Below are positions 5,860 to 10,344 of a DNA stretch of 10,344 nucleotides, piece after piece. Origin of the DNA: Ignavibacteria bacterium (lineage in GTDB: Bacteria; Bacteroidota; Ignavibacteria; Kapaibacteriales; UBA4661). The notes beneath the pieces were generated by a model. The model was not told the DNA's origin, made no database searches, and saw nothing but the letters and a program-made list of their open reading frames with translations. Location of the stretch: the NCBI GenBank assembly GCA_013298375.1, contig JAAFHM010000145.1:1-10344 (forward strand). The letters run 5' to 3'. Position numbers and translations under genes: made by a program. How positions within the stretch are numbered: position 1 is the stretch's first letter; each line of letters begins with the position of its first letter.

Positions 5860-6285
5860 TTAGCCTTCGACGGTAACGCCAAGGCTATTTGCCGTGCCGA
5901 TAATCATGCTCATCGCTGCTTCCAACGTATCGCAGTTCAAATCAGCCATTTTGAGTTTCGCCACTTCTTCAACTTGCTTTCTGGTCATCGAACCGACTTT
6001 GTTACGGTTTGGTTCGGCAGAACCTTTAGGCAATTTGATAGCAGCTTTAATCAACTCCGCAGCCGGAGGTGACTTCAGTTCAAAGGTGAAGGTCTTATCG
6101 CTGTAAAATGTGATTACTGCTGGAATGACTTGACCAGCTTGTTTTTGAGTTTTAGCGTTGAATTGTTTTACAAACTCCATACCGCTCAAACCGCGCTGAC
6201 CAAAGGCGGGACCTACCGGTGGAGCCATTGTCGCTTGACCACCCGGAAGTTGCAGCTTAAATGCGCCTGCTACTTTTTTTGCCAT
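5860..6285 (-). CDS. rplK: 50S ribosomal protein L11
   Basis: L11 binds the GTPase-associated 23S rRNA. The 141-residue product has the N-terminal AKKVAGAFKLQLPGGQATMAPPVGPAFGQ with the proline-rich helix, the FTFELKSPPAAELIKAA segment, and the C-terminal RNA-binding domain ending in MIIGTANSLGVTVEG. The stretch after the proline helix reads AFGQRGLSGMEF where most L11 proteins have ALGQ.GVNI.EF, a modest divergence next to the thiopeptide-binding region. It starts 37 bases after nusG. Confidence 0.98.
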   Translation of the reverse strand: MAKKVAGAFKLQLPGGQATMAPPVGPAFGQRGLSGMEFVKQFNAKTQKQAGQVIPAVITFYSDKTFTFELKSPPAAELIKAAIKLPKGSAEPNRNKVGSMTRKQVEEVAKLKMADLNCDTLEAAMSMIIGTANSLGVTVEG

Positions 6286-6322
6286 TGCTGTTGCCTAGAA
6301 AAAAGTGAAAATATTAGTAGTA

Positions 6323-6862
6323 TTATGCTTCTATTTCAATTTGGCTGAAATCTAGTTCTACTGGGGTTTTGCGTCCCAAAATACCGACCTCAACTTTAAG
6401 TTTTTGCTTTTCGTTATTCACTTCTTTGACCGTACCGGAGAATCCCGTGAACGGACCGTCAATAACTTTTACAGGATCGCCCTCGGCAAAGTGTGTCTCA
6501 ACGACGGCAATATTTTTCCGCTCTTCCACACGTCCTAAAATGCGATCAACCTCATCATCGCGGAGTGGGTCGGGCTCGGCTTTTGTACCCAGAAAACCGA
6601 GCATGGAAGGCGTGTTGGAGATAACATCTTTCACGCGATTATCCAGAACCGCCTTGATGATGATATAACCGGGCAGGAAATTCCGCGTGCGCTTGTATTT
6701 TTTGCCATTACGAATCTCATAAACAGATTCTTGCGGCACCAGCACCTCTGCAAAGCGATCTTGAATTTGGAGGCGATTAATTTCCGACAAAAGCGCCTTA
6801 CGAACACGATCCTCATGTCCTGAGAATGTGCGTAGTGCGTACCATTTCAATTCATTGCCCAT
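6323..6862 (-). CDS. nusG: Transcription termination/antitermination factor NusG
   Basis: NusG binds RNA polymerase as a processivity factor and couples it to Rho or the ribosome. The 179-residue product has the NGN domain at about 1-110 (WYALRTFSGHEDRVRKAL, then KRTRNFLPGYIII and a GFLG turn) and a C-terminal KOW domain (about 125-160: EGDPVKVIDGPFTGFSGTV). The start is the ATG at 6862; an in-frame GTG three codons upstream is less likely. It sits between secE and rplK, as in most bacteria. Confidence 0.98.
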   Translation of the reverse strand: MGNELKWYALRTFSGHEDRVRKALLSEINRLQIQDRFAEVLVPQESVYEIRNGKKYKRTRNFLPGYIIIKAVLDNRVKDVISNTPSMLGFLGTKAEPDPLRDDEVDRILGRVEERKNIAVVETHFAEGDPVKVIDGPFTGFSGTVKEVNNEKQKLKVEVGILGRKTPVELDFSQIEIEA

Positions 6863-6948
6863 TGATACCACACGCTTTGGAAGATGGAGTAAAGGAATAG
6901 TTTTGGAGGAACTTGTGCCGAAGGTGAGATACGTTCTCTCAAGCAGGA

Positions 6949-7131
6949 TTAAAACAGGCTTCTCATCACAAGAGTCATGCCAGTATCAATAATATAAACG
7001 CAAACTGCCACGACAAGGCAACTTACGATGACAACCATGGTTGCTTCGCGTAACTGTTCACGAGTGGGCCAAGCGACCTTATTCATCTCTTTGCGAACGT
7101 CTTCAACGAATTTTTTGATGCTTTCAATCAT
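6949..7131 (-). CDS. secE: Preprotein translocase subunit SecE
   Basis: SecE is the small clamp subunit of the SecYEG channel in the inner membrane. The 60-residue product is the short single-span type: an amphipathic N-terminal helix (IKKFVEDVRKEMNKV), the conserved AWPTREQLREAT motif, and one transmembrane segment at about residues 32-53. It lies directly between tRNA-Trp and nusG. Although it is short, the WPT motif and context make the call firm. Confidence 0.97.
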   Translation of the reverse strand: MIESIKKFVEDVRKEMNKVAWPTREQLREATMVVIVSCLVVAVCVYIIDTGMTLVMRSLF

Positions 7132-7165
7132 AGCAAACTATCAAACGAAGTGATAAAATTGTTTG

Positions 7166-7238
7166 CACGGGCGGCAGGAATCGAACCCGCAACCTACGGT
7201 TTTGGAGACCGCCACTCTACCAGTTGAGCTACGCCCGT
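7166..7238 (-). tRNA. tRNA-Trp (anticodon CCA)
   Basis: A 73-base cloverleaf: acceptor ACGGGCG pairs with CGCCCGT, the anticodon loop is CTCCAAA (anticodon CCA), the T-loop carries GTTCGATT, and the discriminator is G. The 3' CCA is not encoded. It is placed directly before secE, the standard position for tRNA-Trp in this block. Confidence 0.97.
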
Positions 7239-7286
7239 GTATCTTGACAATGAAAAGAACGCTTTCTTCTGTCCTAATGACAAAGC

Positions 7287-7310
7287 AGCACAGACGTTGC
7301 TGCCTGTGCT
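7287..7310 (-). other. Hairpin in the spacer where tuf would be expected
   Basis: The 93 bases between tRNA-Thr and tRNA-Trp contain AGCACAG (7287-7293) complementary to CTGTGCT (7304-7310). A competing pairing joins GCAGC (7285-7289) to GCTGC (7299-7303). No ORF is present and no T-run follows. It may be a processing signal or a scar of tuf loss. Confidence 0.35.
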
Positions 7311-7331
7311 TTCTGTTGAAAAAACTTTTCG

Positions 7332-7404
7332 AGCTGATGAGCAGGATTGAACTGCCGACCTCGTCCTTACCAAGGACGTGCTCTACCATCTGAGCTACAT
7401 CAGC
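7332..7404 (-). tRNA. tRNA-Thr (anticodon GGT)
   Basis: A 73-base cloverleaf: acceptor GCTGATG/CATCAGC, anticodon stem CGTCC/GGACG around TTGGTAA (anticodon GGT), T-loop TTCAATC, discriminator T, no encoded CCA. In many bacteria this tRNA directly precedes tuf; here tRNA-Trp follows instead. Confidence 0.97.
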
Positions 7405-7440
7405 AAAAAACTACGACAAACCGCACCAACGAAGAGCAAG

Positions 7441-7513
7441 AGCGGGAAACGGGACTCGAACCCGCGGCTTTCAGCTTGGGAAGCTGCGACTCTACCAACT
7501 GAGTTATTCCCGC
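7441..7513 (-). tRNA. tRNA-Gly (anticodon CCC)
   Basis: A 73-base cloverleaf: acceptor GCGGGAA/TTCCCGC, anticodon loop TTCCCAA (anticodon CCC), discriminator T as usual for tRNA-Gly, no encoded CCA. It differs from the neighbouring tRNA-Gly(TCC) at only nine or so positions, including a compensated acceptor pair. It has a G-A mismatch at 27-43 where the other gene has A-T. This indicates tandem duplication followed by an anticodon change. Confidence 0.95.
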
Positions 7514-7585
7514 AGGATACATACAACGATTTTACCCAAAAAGCCAGTATGTGCAAGAATACCGAAAATGCCTCGTCATTGCTTG

Positions 7586-7658
7586 AGCGGGAGACGGGAC
7601 TCGAACCCGCGACCAACAGCTTGGAAGGCTGTGACTCTACCAACTGAGTTACTCCCGC
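7586..7658 (-). tRNA. tRNA-Gly (anticodon TCC)
   Basis: A 73-base cloverleaf: acceptor GCGGGAG/CTCCCGC, anticodon stem ACAGC/GCTGT around CTTCCAA (anticodon TCC), T-loop TTCGAGT, discriminator T, no encoded CCA. This is the isoacceptor normally found between tRNA-Tyr and tRNA-Thr upstream of tuf. Confidence 0.97.
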
Positions 7659-7735
7659 AGCTATCAACATCTTTACTTTGCTTACTTGTGCGGATTGTTT
7701 CGCCTCAAATTCAAAATACTAATGTTCATGCAGTG

Positions 7736-7818
7736 TGGGTAGGGAAGGAGTCGAACCTCCGAAGGCGTAAGCCAGCAGATTTACAGTCTGCCCCATTTGG
7801 CCACTCTGGTACCTACCC
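7736..7818 (-). tRNA. tRNA-Tyr (anticodon GTA)
   Basis: An 83-base class II tRNA: acceptor GGGTAGG/CCTACCC, anticodon loop CTGTAAA (anticodon GTA), a long variable arm, discriminator A, no encoded CCA. It is the first gene of the leftward transcript, about 48 bases after the predicted start site. Confidence 0.97.
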
Positions 7819-7872
7819 AATCAGTTTTTTCTCATGGAAAAGAGCATGAATCACCGTAACGATGATAGCCTA

Positions 7873-7904
7873 CAAAAATAGGATACTTTTTTGAAAAGTC
7901 CAAA
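7873..7904 (-). promoter_or_regulatory. Strong promoter of the tRNA-secE-nusG-rplKAJL unit
   Basis: On the minus strand TTTG (7904-7901) is followed after 20 bp by TATTTTTG (7880-7873), an exact fit to the Bacteroidota TTTG-N19/20-TAnnTTTG consensus. The same bases read as TTGGAC-N17-TATTTT for a classical sigma-70 promoter. It precedes tRNA-Tyr by about 55 bases. No other promoter of this quality was seen before the terminator at 3764, so it probably drives the whole unit of about 4.1 kb. Confidence 0.8.
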
Positions 7905-8005
7905 ATATTTTTTTTCTCTGTGCTTTTTCTTTTGCCACGAGAACTTAAACAACCACTAGCTTCAGAATATCCGTAGAATGAGCCTTTGAACATAAGGTAA
8001 CGCTT

Positions 8006-8184
8006 ATGAATTTTTGTGAATTTCAATATGAGGAAAAGCACAAACTTTTCAGTAAATTCGCACGTCTATCCGCACAACCAACAGGCGGTGAGCATAGCAC
8101 AGGCTTGGGATTAAGCATCGTAAAAAAACTTTCTACATACTTGAATGTAATATTTGGTGCGAATCCGAGCCTATTGAACCACAG
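8006..8184 (+). pseudogene. Frameshifted 3' remnant of a sensor histidine kinase
   Basis: Frame one (from 8006) encodes KLFSKFARLSAQ followed by GEHSTGLGLSIVKKL, the F and G2 boxes of a HATPase_c kinase domain, then drifts to a stop at 8188. The expected next motif, ECNIWCESEP, appears in a second frame from 8143, at exactly the usual spacing. A one-base shift lies between the seven-A run at 8122-8128 and 8143. The dimerisation domain, N box and G1 box are all missing: the homology begins near 8030, just beyond the promoter of the divergent tRNA operon. The second frame stays open through CESEP into the response regulator at 8257. The remnant cannot be a working kinase. A sequencing error could explain the frameshift but not the missing 5' part. 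Confidence 0.85.
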
Positions 8185-8256
8185 GTGACTCACAATAAAA
8201 TTATTGTGCGATTTTTCGCCAACAAAATGATTTTGCTGAATATATCCATAATAATT

Positions 8257-8922
8257 ATGCCTCAACGCTACCATATTCTTATCACCGACGACCATGCAGT
8301 AACGCGATTTGGGTTTCTGCAATGGATACGGCTATTACTCAAAGACACCCATCCGAACTCTTTGTTTAACGATGTCGGCACGGGCGCAGAAGCATTAGCG
8401 TTTGTACGCTCGGAAAAGAGTTCTGACTCCCCCGTTACGATGTTGATTATTGACGTGGATCTGCCCGATATGCTTGGAGTGGATGTGATTCGGATTCTCC
8501 GAAATGAGGGGTTTGAAGGTACTATCCTTGTTGTCTCCGGCTCTAATCGAACAGATATTTATGAAATCTTAGACAGCGGCGCAAACGGCTTTGTATCGAA
8601 AGAACAGGAGCATACGGTTTTTTTAGATGCCGTAAAATGGCTTTTAGAACATCCATCTGAAATTTGGCTTACTCCAACGTTGCATCGCCGAATGCTCCAA
8701 TCAGAAAAAGTTCTTCATAAGGTCGGAATTACTACCGCCGAGCGAAATGTGCTGCGATTTATTGCACTTCCCAATAAGGAGATTGGGGAAAGACTTGCTA
8801 TTAGCGAAAGTACCGTCAAAAAACACTTGTGGAATATTTTTCAAAAGCTGGGTGTTGAATCTCGGCAGGAAGCACAGGAATTTGCCGTTTCTGCCCAACT
8901 TCTTGAGATGCCGCGCCGCTAG
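8257..8922 (+). CDS. NarL/LuxR-family response regulator
   Basis: The 221-residue protein has an N-terminal receiver domain (about 1-125) and a C-terminal LuxR-type helix-turn-helix (about 157-215). The receiver keeps its acidic pair D11-D12, phospho-acceptor D66 (MLIIDVDLPDM), switch residue S94 and K115. The HTH reads GITTAERNVLRFIA, then NKEIGERLAISESTVKKHLWNIFQKLGV, with the STVKKH recognition-helix pattern. The ATG at 8257 starts a standard receiver; a GTG at 8185 in the same frame belongs to the kinase remnant. No intact kinase is adjacent, so its cognate sensor is elsewhere or lost. No SD is present. DNA targets unknown. Confidence 0.93.
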   Translation: MPQRYHILITDDHAVTRFGFLQWIRLLLKDTHPNSLFNDVGTGAEALAFVRSEKSSDSPVTMLIIDVDLPDMLGVDVIRILRNEGFEGTILVVSGSNRTDIYEILDSGANGFVSKEQEHTVFLDAVKWLLEHPSEIWLTPTLHRRMLQSEKVLHKVGITTAERNVLRFIALPNKEIGERLAISESTVKKHLWNIFQKLGVESRQEAQEFAVSAQLLEMPRR

Positions 8923-9003
8923 AAATCTCAACACGCCTCGCGTGTGCTGCCACTCGCCTTATACCTCTGCTTTACACCCTCATACTCGTCGCCCTTGCGT
9001 GTG

Positions 9004-9021
9004 TAGAACTTTAAAGTTCTA
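9004..9021. promoter_or_regulatory. 18-bp perfect palindrome (possible operator)
   Basis: TAGAACTTTAAAGTTCTA at 9004-9021 is its own reverse complement. Its centre lies about 69 bp upstream of the predicted start site of the lipoprotein gene, a position suited to an activator dimer. It lies outside any supported gene. Binding partner unknown. Confidence 0.55.
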
Positions 9022-9044
9022 TGCTCCTACCCCTGCGCAGACGG

Positions 9045-9075
9045 TTACAAAATTCTGCTCAAAGCACTATCTTTG
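9045..9075 (+). promoter_or_regulatory. Promoter of the lipoprotein gene
   Basis: TTACAA (9045-9050) is followed after 17 bp by TATCTTTG (9068-9075), matching the same -10 type as the tRNA operon promoter. Transcription would begin near 9082, leaving a leader of about 40 bases and supporting the start codon at 9122. Confidence 0.65.
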
Positions 9076-9121
9076 CAACGAGAGACAGATTTCTTCTATT
9101 TCCCCTCAATTTCCTAATTTT

Positions 9122-9754
9122 ATGAAAATCTTTGTGACTAAAGCCCTCTTTCCCGCTTTCTTTCTCGCTTTGATGCTTTGCGTTTCAGCCTGCGGACCAT
9201 CAAAACAAGACAAGGAAAAATATCACAGCGAGATCAAAGTTATCGTTGACAAAGCAGAGCGCAACGCTGAATTTGTCGCTAAGTTGATGAAATCGGACTC
9301 AGCAGACTCCGAAAGTGCTGAGACGCAGATAGCAAATTTAACCGTTGGTATTGAAGCACTCGACAAATTCGATACAGATTTGAAGGCAGCAAAGGCGGAA
9401 TTGGCAAAAGTAGCAACACCTAAATTTGATGATTTTAATTTGAAGTCATCAACTGATAAGTGGCTGGATGCTCAGATTAAAGGCACCAGCGATATGAAAT
9501 CTGCATTTCAAGAGCTAATTAGCGCGATGAAGTCCGTAGCGGAAATTCAAAAAGCAGCCGAGGAAGGCACGGAAATCTCTGATGAACGCAGAGCGGCAGT
9601 TTTGAAGCAACTCGAAGGTATGAATATTGACAAAAAATTTCGTGATATCGAAACGGCAATGCATAATGCCAAGAATGAAGTCCAAACCAACGAAGAGAAG
9701 TTCATTATGCAAAACAGCTTAACCGTAACAAAATTTGTTGTTGGCAATCTCTAA
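9122..9754 (+). CDS. Putative outer-membrane lipoprotein, helical, function unknown
   Basis: The 210-residue product has a lipoprotein signal peptide: K2 and K7, a hydrophobic core FLALMLCV, and lipobox VSAC with the lipidated Cys at 24. The next residue is Gly, not Asp, so outer-membrane sorting is expected. The mature part is highly charged and Ala-, Lys- and Glu-rich, and is probably a helical bundle or coiled coil (for example SAETQIANLTVGIEALDK and FDTDLKAAKAELAKV). No known domain is recognised. The start at 9122 is supported by the signal peptide and promoter; the same frame runs open back to 8747, but that part overlaps the response regulator and is not credible. The next gene, also for an exported protein, follows after 37 bases and may be co-transcribed. 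Confidence 0.85.
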   Translation: MKIFVTKALFPAFFLALMLCVSACGPSKQDKEKYHSEIKVIVDKAERNAEFVAKLMKSDSADSESAETQIANLTVGIEALDKFDTDLKAAKAELAKVATPKFDDFNLKSSTDKWLDAQIKGTSDMKSAFQELISAMKSVAEIQKAAEEGTEISDERRAAVLKQLEGMNIDKKFRDIETAMHNAKNEVQTNEEKFIMQNSLTVTKFVVGNL

Positions 9755-9791
9755 TCACCTATTCTTTCAAATTTTTCTCTATGGTGCTACC

Positions 9792-10145
9792 ATGAAAAAG
9801 CAATCATCGTTCTTTGCAATGAGCGCTCTCGCTCTTGTAATCTTGTTCTCACTGTCGGCATTCGCGCCGCTTAATGCTTATTCGTCCAAAAAGACGATTA
9901 AGATTAAAAACACCACAAACTTCAACGTTGATGAGATTTATATCGCCGACCCCGATGATCACAAATGGGGCAATGATATTCTTGACCCCGATGAGGTTCT
10001 CCAACCTGGTGAAGTTGTTGAGGTAACCGTCGAGTGTGGCGTGTGGGACGTAAAACTCGTTGCCCAAGATAAATCAACCTGCGAAATTAGCAGCATCAAT
10101 CTTTGCGCTTCCACACAGTGGAATATTACCGCAAACTGCCGATAA
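9792..10145 (+). CDS. Small secreted cysteine-containing protein
   Basis: The 117-residue product has a signal peptide (KK at 2-3, hydrophobic core about 7-23, cleavage near residues 25-29). A compact beta-rich domain follows: IKIKNTTNFNVDEIYIAD, then WGNDILDPDEVLQPGE, VVEVTVECGVWDVKLVAQD, and a tail. Four cysteines (82, 97, 105, 116) could form two disulfides in the periplasm. The order N-T-x-x-x-x-x-x-x-I-Y-I, W-G-x-D-x-L and L-x-P-G-E resembles a widespread family of small exported proteins that I recognise by pattern but cannot name with a function. The ATG at 9792 is chosen because the signal peptide begins there; no SD is seen. A strong terminator follows 45 bases after the stop. Confidence 0.8.
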   Translation: MKKQSSFFAMSALALVILFSLSAFAPLNAYSSKKTIKIKNTTNFNVDEIYIADPDDHKWGNDILDPDEVLQPGEVVEVTVECGVWDVKLVAQDKSTCEISSINLCASTQWNITANCR

Positions 10146-10190
10146 TACTACTACACTTGCACATTCCCGTCGTTGGGGGAGTTGTTTTTT

Positions 10191-10224
10191 CGTCGGGCAG
10201 TTTTGGCTGCCCGACGTTTTTTTT
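10191..10224 (+). terminator. Intrinsic terminator
   Basis: A perfect 10-bp GC-rich stem (10191-10200 with 10207-10216), a 6-base loop and eight T. It ends the transcript of the lipoprotein and small secreted protein genes. Confidence 0.95.
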
Positions 10225-10344
10225 GCTTGACGCAGAGCTGATGCTGTGTCGAACTGTTCTACCCCTCTGAGATTTTCCCAAGTATAAAGCGGGTTTCATC
10301 GGCAGGGCAATCGCATGAAAAAAAAGTTATAGTGCAAAAAGCAC
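10225..10344. other. Terminal non-coding stretch
   Basis: No gene is supported here. An ATG at 10315 is followed by a stop after five codons. The window ends in GTGC-AAAAA-GCAC (10332-10344), a small inverted repeat that may be the edge of a larger structure beyond the window. Confidence 0.4.

Noticed and set aside
7141..7849. ORFs on both strands across the tRNA cluster
   Set aside because: They are translations of tRNA genes. Their repeated RDSNPR-like and VGSSP-like peptides are the well-known artefact of reading tRNA T-arms.
7832..8041. 69-residue leftward ORF upstream of tRNA-Tyr
   Set aside because: It spans the strong tRNA operon promoter and has no recognisable domain.
8747..9121. 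In-frame upstream extension of the lipoprotein gene to 8747
   Set aside because: It overlaps the response regulator in another frame, has no motif, and would bury a clear lipoprotein signal peptide that starts at 9122 behind a good promoter.
10315..10332. ATG with poly-Lys codons near the right edge
   Set aside because: A stop follows after five codons.
1..10344. CRISPR array, insertion sequence, phage or defence genes
   Set aside because: No regularly spaced repeats, transposase motifs, terminal inverted repeats or recognisable defence domains were seen on either strand.

Overview
The window looks like chromosomal DNA from a bacterium of the Bacteroidota/Chlorobiota (FCB) side of the tree. 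The basis is indirect. Two promoters combine a -35-like element with a TAnnTTTG-type -10 box, Shine-Dalgarno (SD) sequences are present at only some genes, none of the tRNA genes encodes its CCA end, and the small secreted proteins are of kinds I associate with that group. No 16S or other decisive marker is present, so the assignment is an inference.

Layout. Positions 1-49 hold the start of a leftward gene that runs off the window. Positions 50-241 are an intergenic control region with two sets of direct repeats. A small stand-alone receiver-domain gene (242-607, +) converges on a leftward group: an orphan HicB-like gene (3062-2883), an exported TPR protein (2756-1578) and diaminopimelate epimerase dapF (1509-646). 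A rightward gene for a secreted TonB C-terminal-like protein (3295-3648) ends opposite a bidirectional terminator (3764-3798).

The core of the window is a leftward translation-machinery unit. It starts at a strong promoter (7904-7873) and runs tRNA-Tyr, tRNA-Gly(TCC), tRNA-Gly(CCC), tRNA-Thr(GGT), tRNA-Trp, secE, nusG, rplK, rplA, rplJ, rplL, ending at the bidirectional terminator. This is the classic tRNA-tuf-tRNA-secE-nusG-rplKAJL-rpoBC block, but tuf and rpmG are missing from their usual places, a second tRNA-Gly has been added, and rpoB/rpoC do not follow rplL.

Rightward of the promoter is the frameshifted 3' end of a sensor histidine kinase gene (8006-8184), read directly into an intact NarL/LuxR-type response regulator (8257-8922). 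Next come a lipoprotein (9122-9754) with a clear promoter and an 18-bp perfect palindrome upstream, and a small cysteine-containing secreted protein (9792-10145) closed by a textbook terminator (10191-10224). The last 120 bases contain no gene I can support.

Functionally the window combines ribosome and transcription-elongation housekeeping, lysine/peptidoglycan precursor synthesis, remnants or minimal versions of two-component signalling, and small envelope proteins of unknown role. I see no CRISPR array, transposase, phage gene or obvious defence system. The most interesting points are the rearranged rplKAJL block, the decayed kinase in frame with its neighbouring regulator, the receiver-only protein with 21-bp-phased operator-like repeats, and the palindrome upstream of the lipoprotein.
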